Translations under genes and position numbers: made by a program
Assembly: GCA_030017655.1 (NCBI GenBank)
Contig: JASEIM010000009.1
Span: 1-64,000 of the forward strand
Reading direction: 5' to 3'
Source of the DNA: Methanobacterium sp.
GTDB taxonomy: Archaea > Methanobacteriota > Methanobacteria > Methanobacteriales > Methanobacteriaceae
Length of the DNA: 64,000 bases
Shown: positions 39,080 through 47,797 of the stretch, in pieces
Position numbering within the stretch: the first letter of the stretch is position 1
Layout: the number at the start of each line of letters is the position of its first letter
The notes under the pieces: model-generated
Databases searched by the model: none
Seen by the model: the letters and a program-made list of their open reading frames with translations, nothing else
Told to the model about the DNA's origin: nothing

Positions 39080-40069
39080 ATGTATAAGATAGCCGTAATA
39101 CCTGGCGATGGTATTGGAAAGGAAGTCATGGAAGCAGCATTACATGTTTTAGATGCGCTTGACGTTGAATTTGATTACACATTTGCAGATGCAGGAGATG
39201 AATACGAAGCAGCATCTGGAGTTGCATTACCTCAGGAAACAATTGATATAGTTAAAAATTCGCGGGCATGCTTATTTGGGGCTGCAGGAGAATCAGCAGC
39301 GGATGTCATCGTTAAATTAAGACAGGAATTGGATCTTTATGTTAATTTAAGGCCAGTAAAATCATATCCGGGCACTAAAAGTATTTATGATGATTTAGAT
39401 TTTGTAATCGTAAGGGAAAATACTGAAGGTCTCTACATTGGTATTGAAGAAGAGACAGAAGATGGAGCAACAGCTTTAAGGGTCATAACCAGAAAAGCAT
39501 CTGAGAGAATCTGTAAATTTGCCTTTGATTACGCTAAAAAAACAGGCAGAAACAAAGTTACAGCAGTTCACAAAGCAAACGTCCTTAAAAAGACTGACGG
39601 TCTTTTCAGAGACACTTTTTATAAAATAGCTGAAGATTATGGTGATATTGAAACTGATGATCGTTATGTGGATGCTACAGCAATGTTTTTCATTACAAAT
39701 CCTCACATGTTCGATGTAATAGTAACCACCAATCTATTTGGTGATATTCTTTCAGATGAAGGTGCAGGACTTGTCGGTGGATTAGGTTTAATTCCTTCTG
39801 CAAATATTGGAGAAAATCATGGTTTATTTGAACCAGTACATGGATCTGCACCACGTCATGCGGGCAAGGGCACAGCAAACCCTTCTGCAATGATATTATC
39901 TGCAGTATTAATGCTTGATTACATTGAAGAGCATGAAGCCGCCCGTTCTGTTGAAAATGCGTTAATAAAAGTATTAAGCGAAGGTAAAGTCGTAACTCAG
40001 GACCTGGGTGGAAATGCTTCCACAATGGAAATGGCTCGTGAAGTACGAAACAAAATAGAAGGTAAATAA
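39080..40069 (+). CDS. 3-isopropylmalate / homoisocitrate dehydrogenase
   Basis: 329 residues of the beta-decarboxylating dehydrogenase family. IPGDGIGKEVMEAAL, LDLYVNLRPVKSYPG, DFVIVRENTEGLYIGIEE, ATAMFFITNPHMFDVIVTTNLFGDILSDEGAGL and FEPVHGSAPRHAGKGTANP. NAD-binding loop and metal-binding aspartates are intact. Third gene of the operon, so it should act on the product of the preceding isomerase: LeuB if the pair is LeuCD, AksF if it is HacAB. Confidence 0.92.
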   Translation: MYKIAVIPGDGIGKEVMEAALHVLDALDVEFDYTFADAGDEYEAASGVALPQETIDIVKNSRACLFGAAGESAADVIVKLRQELDLYVNLRPVKSYPGTKSIYDDLDFVIVRENTEGLYIGIEEETEDGATALRVITRKASERICKFAFDYAKKTGRNKVTAVHKANVLKKTDGLFRDTFYKIAEDYGDIETDDRYVDATAMFFITNPHMFDVIVTTNLFGDILSDEGAGLVGGLGLIPSANIGENHGLFEPVHGSAPRHAGKGTANPSAMILSAVLMLDYIEEHEAARSVENALIKVLSEGKVVTQDLGGNASTMEMAREVRNKIEGK

Positions 40070-40121
40070 TTAATAATTTAATTTCCAGATAAAATCTATC
40101 GTTGATTATGGTTGGTTCTTT

Positions 40122-41330
40122 ATGAAAAACATTAAAAATAGTAAGATAAGAGCAGATATTCCTTTACTCAACGAAATTATTTATCTGGATGCTGCAAGTA
40201 CCACTCCTACTCCGGAACCTGTGATAAATGCTATGCTTGATTATTATCATAATTTCAATGCAAATACAGGAAGAGGAGCATATAAAGCAGCGGTTAAATC
40301 AACAACAAAGTTTGAAGATGCAAGGGATAAAATAGCGAATTTCATAAATTCTGCTAGAAATGAAGTGATATTCACCAAGAACACCACTGAAGCAATTAGC
40401 CTTGTAGCTAATGGTTTAGACTTTAAAAAGGGTGATTCAATAATTGTTCCAAATATAGAGCATCATTCAAACTTTATACCATGGCTTGAATTGAAAAAGA
40501 GGGGAATTAATTTAAAAATCATAAAAGCCAATAATTTTGGAGTAATAGATGCGGCAGATGTTGAAAAAGCTGTAGATAAGAATACAAAGCTAATCACCAC
40601 CACACATATTTCTAATTCTATTGGTTCATGCCAGCCAATATATGAAATAGGTGATATTGCAGAAAGGAATGATATTTTATACTTGATTGACGCTGCCCAA
40701 TCTGCAGGACACATGAGACTAGATGTTAAAGAAACAAAAGCAGATTTTATTGCATTCCCTGGCCATAAAGGATTTTTAGGGCCTGTTGGAACAGGTTTTT
40801 TATACTGTAAAAATGAAATTGCCGAACATCTTAAACCATTGAATCTGGGCGGTGGAACAGTATCGGATGTTACAGAAGACGATTACACTCTTGAACCGAT
40901 CCCTGCAAGATTTGAAGGAGGAACTCAGAATATTGCAGGTATTATTGGTCTTGGAGCGGCTGTGGGTTATGTTAAAAGTATTGGAATTGAAAATATTGAA
41001 AAATACAGCATAGAACTCACAAAATATATGTATGAAAGAATAAATGATATAGACAGCACCATATGTTATGGAGATCCAGAAAATATCCATGGTATTGTTG
41101 CTTTTAATATTAAAGGCATGAATTCGCATGATGTTGCAAAAATACTTGATGAAATCAAAAATATTTGTGTTAGAAGTGGATACCATTGCGCAATTCCCGC
41201 AATAAAGCATTTAGGTGCGGATGCTTTAGGAGGAACTGTTAGAGCATCAGTTCATTGTTATAATAACAAAGAAGAAATAGATATTTTTGCAGAAACTGTT
41301 AATGAAATAGCAAAATTTGCTGGAGTTTAA
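40122..41330 (+). CDS. Cysteine desulfurase (SufS/CsdA-like)
   Basis: 402 residues, class V aminotransferase fold. YLDAASTTPTPEPV, FTKNTTEAISLVANGL, EHHSNFIPW, DAAQSAGHMRLDV and the PLP lysine in FPGHKGFLGPVGTGFLY. The catalytic cysteine is in VRSGYHCAIPA near residue 353, as in SufS. Supplies sulfur for Fe-S clusters or tRNA thiolation. No SufBC gene adjacent. Weak ribosome binding site before ATG. Confidence 0.9.
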   Translation: MKNIKNSKIRADIPLLNEIIYLDAASTTPTPEPVINAMLDYYHNFNANTGRGAYKAAVKSTTKFEDARDKIANFINSARNEVIFTKNTTEAISLVANGLDFKKGDSIIVPNIEHHSNFIPWLELKKRGINLKIIKANNFGVIDAADVEKAVDKNTKLITTTHISNSIGSCQPIYEIGDIAERNDILYLIDAAQSAGHMRLDVKETKADFIAFPGHKGFLGPVGTGFLYCKNEIAEHLKPLNLGGGTVSDVTEDDYTLEPIPARFEGGTQNIAGIIGLGAAVGYVKSIGIENIEKYSIELTKYMYERINDIDSTICYGDPENIHGIVAFNIKGMNSHDVAKILDEIKNICVRSGYHCAIPAIKHLGADALGGTVRASVHCYNNKEEIDIFAETVNEIAKFAGV

Positions 41331-41348
41331 AATGTTTGCATTTTTTAA

Positions 41349-41466
41349 CCTAAAATCAAAGATTTTAGAGGTTGAAGGAGGCAAATATGTTTCCTAAACA
41401 GCAAAAATATTGAAACTATTGAAAATCGAAGATTTTCGAGTCCCAAAAATTCTATGAATTTTTGAG
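41349..41466. repeat. Cluster of three short hairpins
   Basis: CCTAAAATC-aaa-GATTTTAG(a)GG (41349-41371), GAAAATC-gaa-GATTTTC (41421-41437) and CAAAAATTC-tat-GAATTTTTG (41444-41464), all with three-base loops and arms of 7-9 bp. Located between the desulfurase gene and a 28-codon gene. Confidence 0.65.
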
Positions 41467-41489
41467 GAATATTTCTGGAGGTCAATTAT

Positions 41490-41576
41490 ATGGAAAAGGC
41501 ACAGCTTATAGCCCTTTTTATAATCTTTCTCATGATTGGGAGTGCAGTAGCGGCTGCTATACTATATGTTTTATAG
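41490..41576 (+). CDS. Very small membrane protein (28 aa)
   Basis: ATG 41490 follows an excellent GGAGGT by 8 bases. The 28-residue product has a short polar N terminus (MEKAQ) and one hydrophobic segment with a small-residue patch (MIGSAVAAAILYVL), i.e. a single transmembrane peptide. Too short for most gene finders. The strong ribosome binding site and clean hydrophobicity argue that it is real; function unknown, possibly a subunit of a membrane complex. Confidence 0.6.
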   Translation: MEKAQLIALFIIFLMIGSAVAAAILYVL

Positions 41577-41686
41577 ATTTAATTTTTATCAATAATCATA
41601 TATGTAGGATAAAATAAATTTATTTAAGGTAAATTTTATCTTCTTAGTATTAAAGATGAATTTTAGGTCATTATGGAGGTTAGAAA

Positions 41687-42097
41687 ATGGTAAAAGTCAG
41701 ATTAGGAGCAGTAGTAGCGGAATTCAATTATGATATTACTCATATGATGCTTGAACTTGCTAAAGAGCATGCAAAATTTCTAGATTCTGAGGTAACAAAA
41801 GTTATAGCCGTACCTGGCGTTTTTGATATGCCTCTTGCAATCAAAAAGCTTTTAGAAGATGATGAGATAGACGCTGTTATTACGCTTGGGGCAGTTATTG
41901 AAGGTGCCACATCACATGACGAGATTGTTGTACAGCACGCTTCACGTAAAATAGCTGATCTAGCACTTGAATACGATAAACCAGTTGCTTTAGGAATTTC
42001 AGGCCCTGGAATGACACGTTTAGAAGCTCATCAACGTGTAGAATATGGAAAACGTGCCGTTGAAGCTGCTGTTAAGATGTGTGAGCGGTTAAAATAG
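41687..42097 (+). CDS. ribH: 6,7-dimethyl-8-ribityllumazine synthase
   Basis: 136 residues. AVVAEFNYDITHMMLELA, VPGVFDMPLAIKKLL, ITLGAVIEGATSHDEIVVQHA and GISGPGMTRLEAHQR match the lumazine synthase of archaea, including the substrate histidine. Condenses the ribityl-pyrimidine with dihydroxybutanone phosphate for riboflavin, FAD and F420-type flavin precursors. GGAGGT before ATG; T-rich terminator follows. Confidence 0.94.
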   Translation: MVKVRLGAVVAEFNYDITHMMLELAKEHAKFLDSEVTKVIAVPGVFDMPLAIKKLLEDDEIDAVITLGAVIEGATSHDEIVVQHASRKIADLALEYDKPVALGISGPGMTRLEAHQRVEYGKRAVEAAVKMCERLK

Positions 42098-42118
42098 CCT
42101 TTTTTCATTTTTTTAATA
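42098..42118 (+). terminator. T-rich terminator after ribH
   Basis: CCTTTTTTCATTTTTTTAAT directly after the ribH stop codon; archaeal termination typically occurs at such runs. Confidence 0.45.
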
Positions 42119-42230
42119 TTTCATTAACTTTATTTTATATAATCAGTATTCATGAATATAAAAATTATTTACAATAAATTTCAATAATTTGATAAATTGG
42201 GTATTAAACTCAATCATGTAGATGGTAATT

Positions 42231-43163
42231 ATGGAAATATTAACTCCAAAAGATCTTAAAGATAAATTTAAAGACCCATGGATAGCTCCTTATAAAAAGG
42301 TCCTCACAATGGTTGATAAAGACCTTGTGGAAATTGTGGAGTACCACCCCTGTGTTGGCGGATCAGAATGGATGGTTTACCAGTATGAAAGGTCGAGCAA
42401 CATTGTAAAAAGCGCGAAAAGAGATGGAAACAAGCATACGTACCTTGCAGAAGTCGGAAAAAGTGATTTAAATCTTAAAGCAAGTTTTTCCGCTGCAGGA
42501 ATTGAGGAAGTTTCAGTTGAGGGTGATGAAGTCAAAGTTATTCATGCCGGACTCGCCGGTGCCGGAGTAGGGGCAGCAATGTGTCGCGGAATGGCTGAAG
42601 GAGTTAAAAGGGTTGAACTTTATGATATAGGGGGCGGATCTAAGGTTGGAAGAGCCGCAGTTGTGACTCCAAAACTTGAAAAGATTGTAATAGGTATTGA
42701 TGATACTGATACCAAAGAAGAAGGAGCAACATGGACATTAGCCAATAATATAGGTATAGAACTCAGTAAAATGGGATTTGAATACATAGATCATGTTATT
42801 GTGCAACTTTACCCCCATAATCCTAATAAAACTCAAAACTGCGTATCTATTGCATTGGTATTTGCTATTAAACCAGGGGATCGTGAAAAAATTATAGAAG
42901 AAGCGCGTAAGCTGCTTAAAAAGCATACATTGTCTGGTAAAACAGCAATGGCAATTCTCGATGGAATTAATATTCCAGAAAAACTTAGAGAATATGCTGA
43001 AGTCGCTAAAAAATCTATGATTACCCTTGAAGAAGCAGAAAAAGTTGCAAAAGAAATGAATATTCAACTTGTAGAAGTTACAGGGGCGGAAGGAAAGATT
43101 GGAGCACTTGCAGCACTTGGGCTCTATAATGACATAAGGGAAGCTGTGAAGGTTTATTATTAG
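42231..43163 (+). CDS. Methanogenesis marker 11-type protein (TiaS-like)
   Basis: 310 residues from ATG 42231 (ATG 42222 is an alternative). N-terminal DLVEIVEYHPCVGGSEWMVYQYERS, then HAGLAGAGVGAAMCRGMAEG, then VIGIDDTDTKEEGATWTLANNI and LYPHNPNKTQNCVSIAL. IGIDDTDT is shared with the tRNA-Ile2 agmatinylcytidine synthase family. I read this as the methanogen-specific marker 11 protein; the assignment is from memory of the family and not checked. Possibly a nucleotide-dependent modification enzyme tied to methanogenesis. Confidence 0.68.
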   Translation: MEILTPKDLKDKFKDPWIAPYKKVLTMVDKDLVEIVEYHPCVGGSEWMVYQYERSSNIVKSAKRDGNKHTYLAEVGKSDLNLKASFSAAGIEEVSVEGDEVKVIHAGLAGAGVGAAMCRGMAEGVKRVELYDIGGGSKVGRAAVVTPKLEKIVIGIDDTDTKEEGATWTLANNIGIELSKMGFEYIDHVIVQLYPHNPNKTQNCVSIALVFAIKPGDREKIIEEARKLLKKHTLSGKTAMAILDGINIPEKLREYAEVAKKSMITLEEAEKVAKEMNIQLVEVTGAEGKIGALAALGLYNDIREAVKVYY

Positions 43164-43172
43164 AATAAGTAA

Positions 43173-44897
43173 TTAATTATTTTTAAAGATTAGATTTAAA
43201 AATCTACCTTCAGTAGAGTCTGCAAATGCAACGTTTGAATTAGCTACATCTCCAATTTCAATTTTAATTGTGTGTTTACCCCAATATGCATAATATGTGT
43301 TTTTAGTGCTTTTTGAGTTGTAATAAATCGTTTTTTCCTTAACATTATTAATATAGATTTCATATGATCCGTTTCTTAGTTTTCCTGTAGTTGTTGACAC
43401 TAGCTGATTATCCATGTATATATTTACAATGTTGCCTTTTATATTGCCTGTTTTTATAAAGATTCCTTCTTTCACCTGGAAATTAGTTATATTTGAATTT
43501 ATGCTCAGAGATTTTTCTGCATAAACATCTTTAAAGATATTTCTTAAATTACTATCTCTGATTATATCTCCAATATTTAGATCAAAGTTTGCCCTGACTT
43601 CAGCAGGCATTCTCAACAGGTTATCTTCTCCGGGCATGGTTTGGGTTAAATTGTATCTTTTATCCTTTATGTAAATTACATCACCATAGCCTAACTCAAG
43701 GGAGTTCATAGCCTCTATCGGAACTCTTAAAGTTGAATTTTCATTTTCTAGAGCACCATCTACGGTATAGGGGCCCCTTACATCAATAGTTCTGATTTTT
43801 GCAGGATCAATCCATATTACCAGGTTACTTGAGGCGGGTTCTATAGATATTTTACCTTCTTCTACATGTACAGCCCCTAAAAGTGTAGCCAGCATGGCTA
43901 TTAATATTAATGCAGACACAATGATGGGAAAATGCATATATAAAAACGATTTTATTGATGTGGATTTTTTATCCGGCCTTAAAATTATATTAAATGATCG
44001 TTTAATAAGTTTAATGATATAATAAAGAGCTATAATGAGTCCAACAATTAAAAGTGTTGCTCCGGCAACTGTTGGAACCATTTTAATGAAAAATACTGAA
44101 AAAACACCAAGTGAAGAAAGTGAGAGGCCAAGAATGCTCATTCTTATATATTTACCGAGGGTATCCATCATGGATACTCTGCCATATTCCATGGCTCTGT
44201 CCACAATTGTTCTAACAACCTCATTGGCAGTGGCATTTAATTCTTTAAGTGTTGACATAGAATGTTCAATTTCACCAATGTCAACTTCTTTTATTTTCAT
44301 CCCCCTGACATCTGCATCAAGCACAATTCCAACGTCAACACCGTAATCTTTTTCAAATTTAATATTATTTAAGAAGCTCCTTTTTGCGGCAAATTGTCCG
44401 CTTAAAGGTTGTTCAAACTTTAATTCAGGGAAAAAGAAGTTTAAAAGAGGTTTTGCAGTTAATTCTGTTACTCTTCCGGCTTTTCTTTTAAATTTAGTTT
44501 TTGTAACATCGGCTTTTCCATTTAATATAGGCATTATAATATTTTCAACCTGTTTAGAGGTTAAATTTTGTAAATCAGCATCAATAAAGGCAACTATATC
44601 TCCGGTTGATTTTTTAAATCCTGTATTTAAAGCTGCACCTTTTCCTTTATTTTTCAGGTGTTTTACGACAGTAGCTCCAGCTCTTTCTGCAGCTTCACTG
44701 GTTCCATCAGATGATCCATCATCAACCACAATTATCTCGTCAACATAATTCAGGCTTTTCGCTGCTTTAACTACATTTTCTACTGTTTTTGCTTCATTAT
44801 ATGCAGGAATTACAATTGAAACCGTCATTTTTGGCTCTGATTCTCTGTTTTTTATAGATGCCACTAAAAGGATGAAAAATAGAATAACCCAGGACAA
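43173..44897 (-). CDS. Family 2 glycosyltransferase with membrane and outer domain
   Basis: About 574 residues. N-terminal helix, then GT2 domain SIVIPAYNEAKTVENVVKAA, EIIVVDDGSSDGTSEAAE, KGKGAALNTGFKKSTGDIVAFIDADLQ. Three or more membrane segments (about residues 260-350) lead to a C-terminal, probably extracytoplasmic part of some 230 residues ending in GRFLNLIF. It includes a bundle of strands (VDGALENENSTLRVPIEAM, LELGYGDVIYIKDKRYNL) that I do not recognise. TTG 44897 is favoured, GAGGTG lying 7 bases upstream (GTG 44906 otherwise). Likely glycosylates a lipid or surface polymer. Confidence 0.8.
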   Translation of the reverse strand: MSWVILFFILLVASIKNRESEPKMTVSIVIPAYNEAKTVENVVKAAKSLNYVDEIIVVDDGSSDGTSEAAERAGATVVKHLKNKGKGAALNTGFKKSTGDIVAFIDADLQNLTSKQVENIIMPILNGKADVTKTKFKRKAGRVTELTAKPLLNFFFPELKFEQPLSGQFAAKRSFLNNIKFEKDYGVDVGIVLDADVRGMKIKEVDIGEIEHSMSTLKELNATANEVVRTIVDRAMEYGRVSMMDTLGKYIRMSILGLSLSSLGVFSVFFIKMVPTVAGATLLIVGLIIALYYIIKLIKRSFNIILRPDKKSTSIKSFLYMHFPIIVSALILIAMLATLLGAVHVEEGKISIEPASSNLVIWIDPAKIRTIDVRGPYTVDGALENENSTLRVPIEAMNSLELGYGDVIYIKDKRYNLTQTMPGEDNLLRMPAEVRANFDLNIGDIIRDSNLRNIFKDVYAEKSLSINSNITNFQVKEGIFIKTGNIKGNIVNIYMDNQLVSTTTGKLRNGSYEIYINNVKEKTIYYNSKSTKNTYYAYWGKHTIKIEIGDVANSNVAFADSTEGRFLNLIFKNN

Positions 44898-45022
44898 AAC
44901 GTACACCTCAAATTTTCATATCAAGTTTTATAAATAATGTGAGTTAATATTGAAAATATCTTATGGAACTTATCATCTTTCTACATAATAAATTAATGCT
45001 ATAAATAGATTGTAGGTGTCAA

Positions 45023-46048
45023 ATGAAACCAAAAGTTATGATATTACTGGGGAGTGCGTCTGATTATGCTATAGCAGAGAAAGCTATAGACATTTTAGAA
45101 ACACTTAACATCCCATACGATGTTAAAGTAGCTTCAGCGCATAGAACACACGAGAAAGTGAAAAAAATAGTTATGAAGGCCACCGATGAAGGAATAGAAG
45201 TATTTATAGGTATTGCAGGGCTTTCAGCCCATTTACCTGGAATGATAGCTGCAAATACTCATAAACCAGTGGTTGGGGTTCCTGTAAGTGTTAAATTAGG
45301 AGGACTAGATGCCCTTTATGCTTCAGCTCAGATGCCATTTGGAGCGCCTGTTGCAACAGTGGGAATTGACCGTGGGGAAAATGGAGCTATACTTGCAGCA
45401 CAGATTATTGGAATCCACGATGAAGATGTAAGAAAAAGGGTTTCTTCAATGAGAGATTCATTCTTTGAAAAGATAGCTGTAGATGAAAGGAACCTTCTTG
45501 AAGCTATAACCGGGGACTATTATTCTCCTCTGCTTGATATTCCAGAAGAAGAGCTTAAAAATGAAGACTTATTCAGTGAACCCTCATCTGATGAAATAGA
45601 AGATTTAGATATAGCGATAATTGCAGGAAGTTATTCAGATATAAAATTTGCAAAGAAAGCAACTAACTTTCTTGATAAAATGAATGTAAATTATGATTTC
45701 AGCGTTATATCTCCTATAAGGTATCCAAAAAGATTTGAGGAATATTTAAAGAAGGTTAAAAACGCCAAAATTTTTATAGCCATCACTGGAATGTCTGCTC
45801 ATGTTACAGGAGCCATTGTAGCATACACCGAAAAGCCAGTTATAGGAGTCCCATGTTCAATTAGATTAGATGGAACTGATGCTCTCTTATCAATGGTTAA
45901 TATGCCTCCAGGAGTTCCTGTTGGAACTGTAGGTATAGATAATGGAGGTAACGCAGCCATACTCGCTGGCGAAATGCTTGGAATTATGAATAAGGATATC
46001 GAAAGAGATATTAGAAGATTTAAAGGGAATATCGAGTGTAATCAGTAG
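45023..46048 (+). CDS. purE: Two-domain N5-CAIR mutase / AIR carboxylase PurE
   Basis: 341 residues, about twice a single PurE. Domain 1 (about 1-160) has LGSASDYAIAEKA, VASAHRTHEKV with the catalytic histidine, GIAGLSAHLPGMIAANTHKPVVGVP. Domain 2 (about 190-335) repeats the fold (GSYSDIKFAKKA, AITGMSAHVTGAIVAYTEKPVIGVP) but reads SPIRYPKRF where SAHRT should be, so the catalytic histidine is gone. Domain 2 is probably structural or regulatory. The tandem arrangement is known in Methanobacteriales. Purine biosynthesis. Confidence 0.93.
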   Translation: MKPKVMILLGSASDYAIAEKAIDILETLNIPYDVKVASAHRTHEKVKKIVMKATDEGIEVFIGIAGLSAHLPGMIAANTHKPVVGVPVSVKLGGLDALYASAQMPFGAPVATVGIDRGENGAILAAQIIGIHDEDVRKRVSSMRDSFFEKIAVDERNLLEAITGDYYSPLLDIPEEELKNEDLFSEPSSDEIEDLDIAIIAGSYSDIKFAKKATNFLDKMNVNYDFSVISPIRYPKRFEEYLKKVKNAKIFIAITGMSAHVTGAIVAYTEKPVIGVPCSIRLDGTDALLSMVNMPPGVPVGTVGIDNGGNAAILAGEMLGIMNKDIERDIRRFKGNIECNQ

Positions 46049-46059
46049 GTAATGGATAA

Positions 46060-46191
46060 ATGAAAGAAGAAAAAAATATATCTGAGGAAGTCTGCAAAAT
46101 GGGCTCTTGTGGTTGCCCTGTAAATTATATATGGCTTGGGATTGCATTTATTTTCTTTACAATTGCCCTTGCAATGATTTTTGGTAATTAA
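46060..46191 (+). CDS. Small cysteine-containing membrane protein (43 aa)
   Basis: ATG 46060 follows AGGTAATGG. The product has a polar N terminus with EEVCKMGSCGCPVNY (three cysteines) and one transmembrane segment (IWLGIAFIFFTIALAMIFG). Sandwiched between purE (11-base gap) and the UbiD gene (start 16 bases after its stop), so it sits in the operon. The CxxxxCxC motif may bind a metal or be lipid-modified. Not recognised. Confidence 0.6.
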   Translation: MKEEKNISEEVCKMGSCGCPVNYIWLGIAFIFFTIALAMIFGN

Positions 46192-46206
46192 TTGGCTGGT
46201 GAAAGT

Positions 46207-47490
46207 ATGAGAGAATTTTTAAAGATTCTTGAAGAAGAATTTAACATTATAAGGATTGAAGATCAAATATCAGCGGAATATGAAGTTGCAAATATCTTGA
46301 GGAATCATCCTAAGGATACAGTAATTTTTGAAAACATAAAAGACAGCAATATTAAGATTATATCTGGAATCTGCAACACCAGAGAAAAAATAGCCCGCGG
46401 AATCTCAGTAACAGTGCCAGAAATCACAAAAAGGATAATGGAAGCTACTGAAAATCCAATTCCTGTTGAAAATGTTGAAAACATAAAAAAGAACTATATT
46501 ACTCAAAAAAAACCTGATTTGGGCGAAATTCCAGTACCAACTTACTACAAAAAAGATGGTGGAGCATATATGACTGCAGGGGTTGTAATAGCAAAGGACC
46601 CTGAAACAGGAATAAGAAATGCATCAATTCATAGAATGCTTGTAAACTCAAAAAACAGGCTTGGAATTCGTATAGTTCCTAGAAATCTCTATACTTATTA
46701 TAAAGTGGCAGAAGAAATGGATAAACCACTTGAAGTGGCGATTGCAATTGGGATGCATCCTGCAACTCTCCTTGCAACAACCACATCAGTCCCAATAACA
46801 ACAGACGAGCTTGAAGTGGCTAATAATTTCCATGAAGGGAATATGGAGCTTATAAAATGTGAAGATGTTGATATGGAAGTGCCTGATGCAGAAATAATCA
46901 TGGAAGGTAAGATATTACCCCATGAAAGGGAGCCTGAAGGACCATTTGTAGATTTAACAGATACTTATGATGTTGTAAGGAACGAACCAGTTATAGAACT
47001 CAGTAAGATTCATTACAAAGAGAATCCCTATTATCATGCCATAATGCCTGCTGGATTTGAACACAGGCTTTTACAGGGGCTCCCACAGGAGCCAAGGATT
47101 TATAATGCAGTCTTGAATACTGTTCCAACAGTTCAAAATGTAGTTTTAACTGAAGGAGGTTGTTGCTGGCTTCATGCAGCAATTTCAATAAAGAAACAAA
47201 CTCAGGGAGACGGAAAAAACGTTATAATGGCAGCACTTGCTGCACATCCTTCACTAAAACACGCCATTGTTGTTGATGAAGATGTAAACATATTCGATGC
47301 TGAAGATATTGAATATGCAATTGCAACAAGAGTTAAAGGCGATGAAGATATCATGATTGTGCCGGGAGCAAGAGGTTCTTCCCTTGATCCGTGCGCAACA
47401 CTTGATGGTACAACAACTAAGGTTGGAGTGGATGCCACTAAGCCTCTGGATAAAAAAGAGAAGTTTGAAAGGGTTAGCTTTTCTGAGTAA
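46207..47490 (+). CDS. UbiD-family decarboxylase, possibly anhydromevalonate phosphate decarboxylase
   Basis: 427 residues from ATG 46207 (GGTGAAAGT upstream; TTG 46192 is the longer alternative). NASIHRMLVNSKNRLGIRIVPRNLYTYYKVAEE, ALAIGMHP-type AIAIGMHPATLLATTTSVP, MEGKILPHEREPEGPFVDLTDTYD and GARGSSLDPCATLDG are UbiD motifs for the prenylated-FMN decarboxylase family. In archaea a UbiD homologue catalyses the anhydromevalonate phosphate step of the modified mevalonate pathway; this copy is a candidate, not proven. Operon with purE. Confidence 0.8.
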   Translation: MREFLKILEEEFNIIRIEDQISAEYEVANILRNHPKDTVIFENIKDSNIKIISGICNTREKIARGISVTVPEITKRIMEATENPIPVENVENIKKNYITQKKPDLGEIPVPTYYKKDGGAYMTAGVVIAKDPETGIRNASIHRMLVNSKNRLGIRIVPRNLYTYYKVAEEMDKPLEVAIAIGMHPATLLATTTSVPITTDELEVANNFHEGNMELIKCEDVDMEVPDAEIIMEGKILPHEREPEGPFVDLTDTYDVVRNEPVIELSKIHYKENPYYHAIMPAGFEHRLLQGLPQEPRIYNAVLNTVPTVQNVVLTEGGCCWLHAAISIKKQTQGDGKNVIMAALAAHPSLKHAIVVDEDVNIFDAEDIEYAIATRVKGDEDIMIVPGARGSSLDPCATLDGTTTKVGVDATKPLDKKEKFERVSFSE

Positions 47491-47539
47491 ATATTAGAAA
47501 ATTAAATTTTGTTTTTTCTTTCCACTGCTCCATTTTTTT

Positions 47540-47725
47540 TGCGAGGTCTTTGAAAAATCAGAAATTTTTCGGGCATTTGAAAATGTAATTTTCGATGTCC
47601 CAAATACTGTATGTTTGAAGACCACAAAATCGAAGATTTTCTAGGGCCTTTTTGATCAACCGCTCAAAAATTCTTTCAGAATTTCTGCCGCCTAAAAAAT
47701 GAAATTTTCTAGAGCTTTTTTCAAA
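47540..47725. repeat. Nested palindromic element with many hairpins
   Basis: Outer arms GGTCTT (47545-47550) / AAGACC (47618-47623), an inner pair GGGCAT (47571-47576) / ATG(t)CCC (47595-47601), and a core hairpin GAAAAT-gta-ATTTTC (47579-47593). Further along lies AAAATC-gaa-GATTTT (47626-47640), then partly degenerate repeats to 47725. It fills the 307 bases between the UbiD gene and the next gene on the opposite strand. Confidence 0.62.
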
Positions 47726-47797
47726 AAGAAGGTTGTTTGTGAGTATTAGTTTTAGTAAATAGTTTAATTAAAAGAAAAAAGTGAATGCTATTTATTC

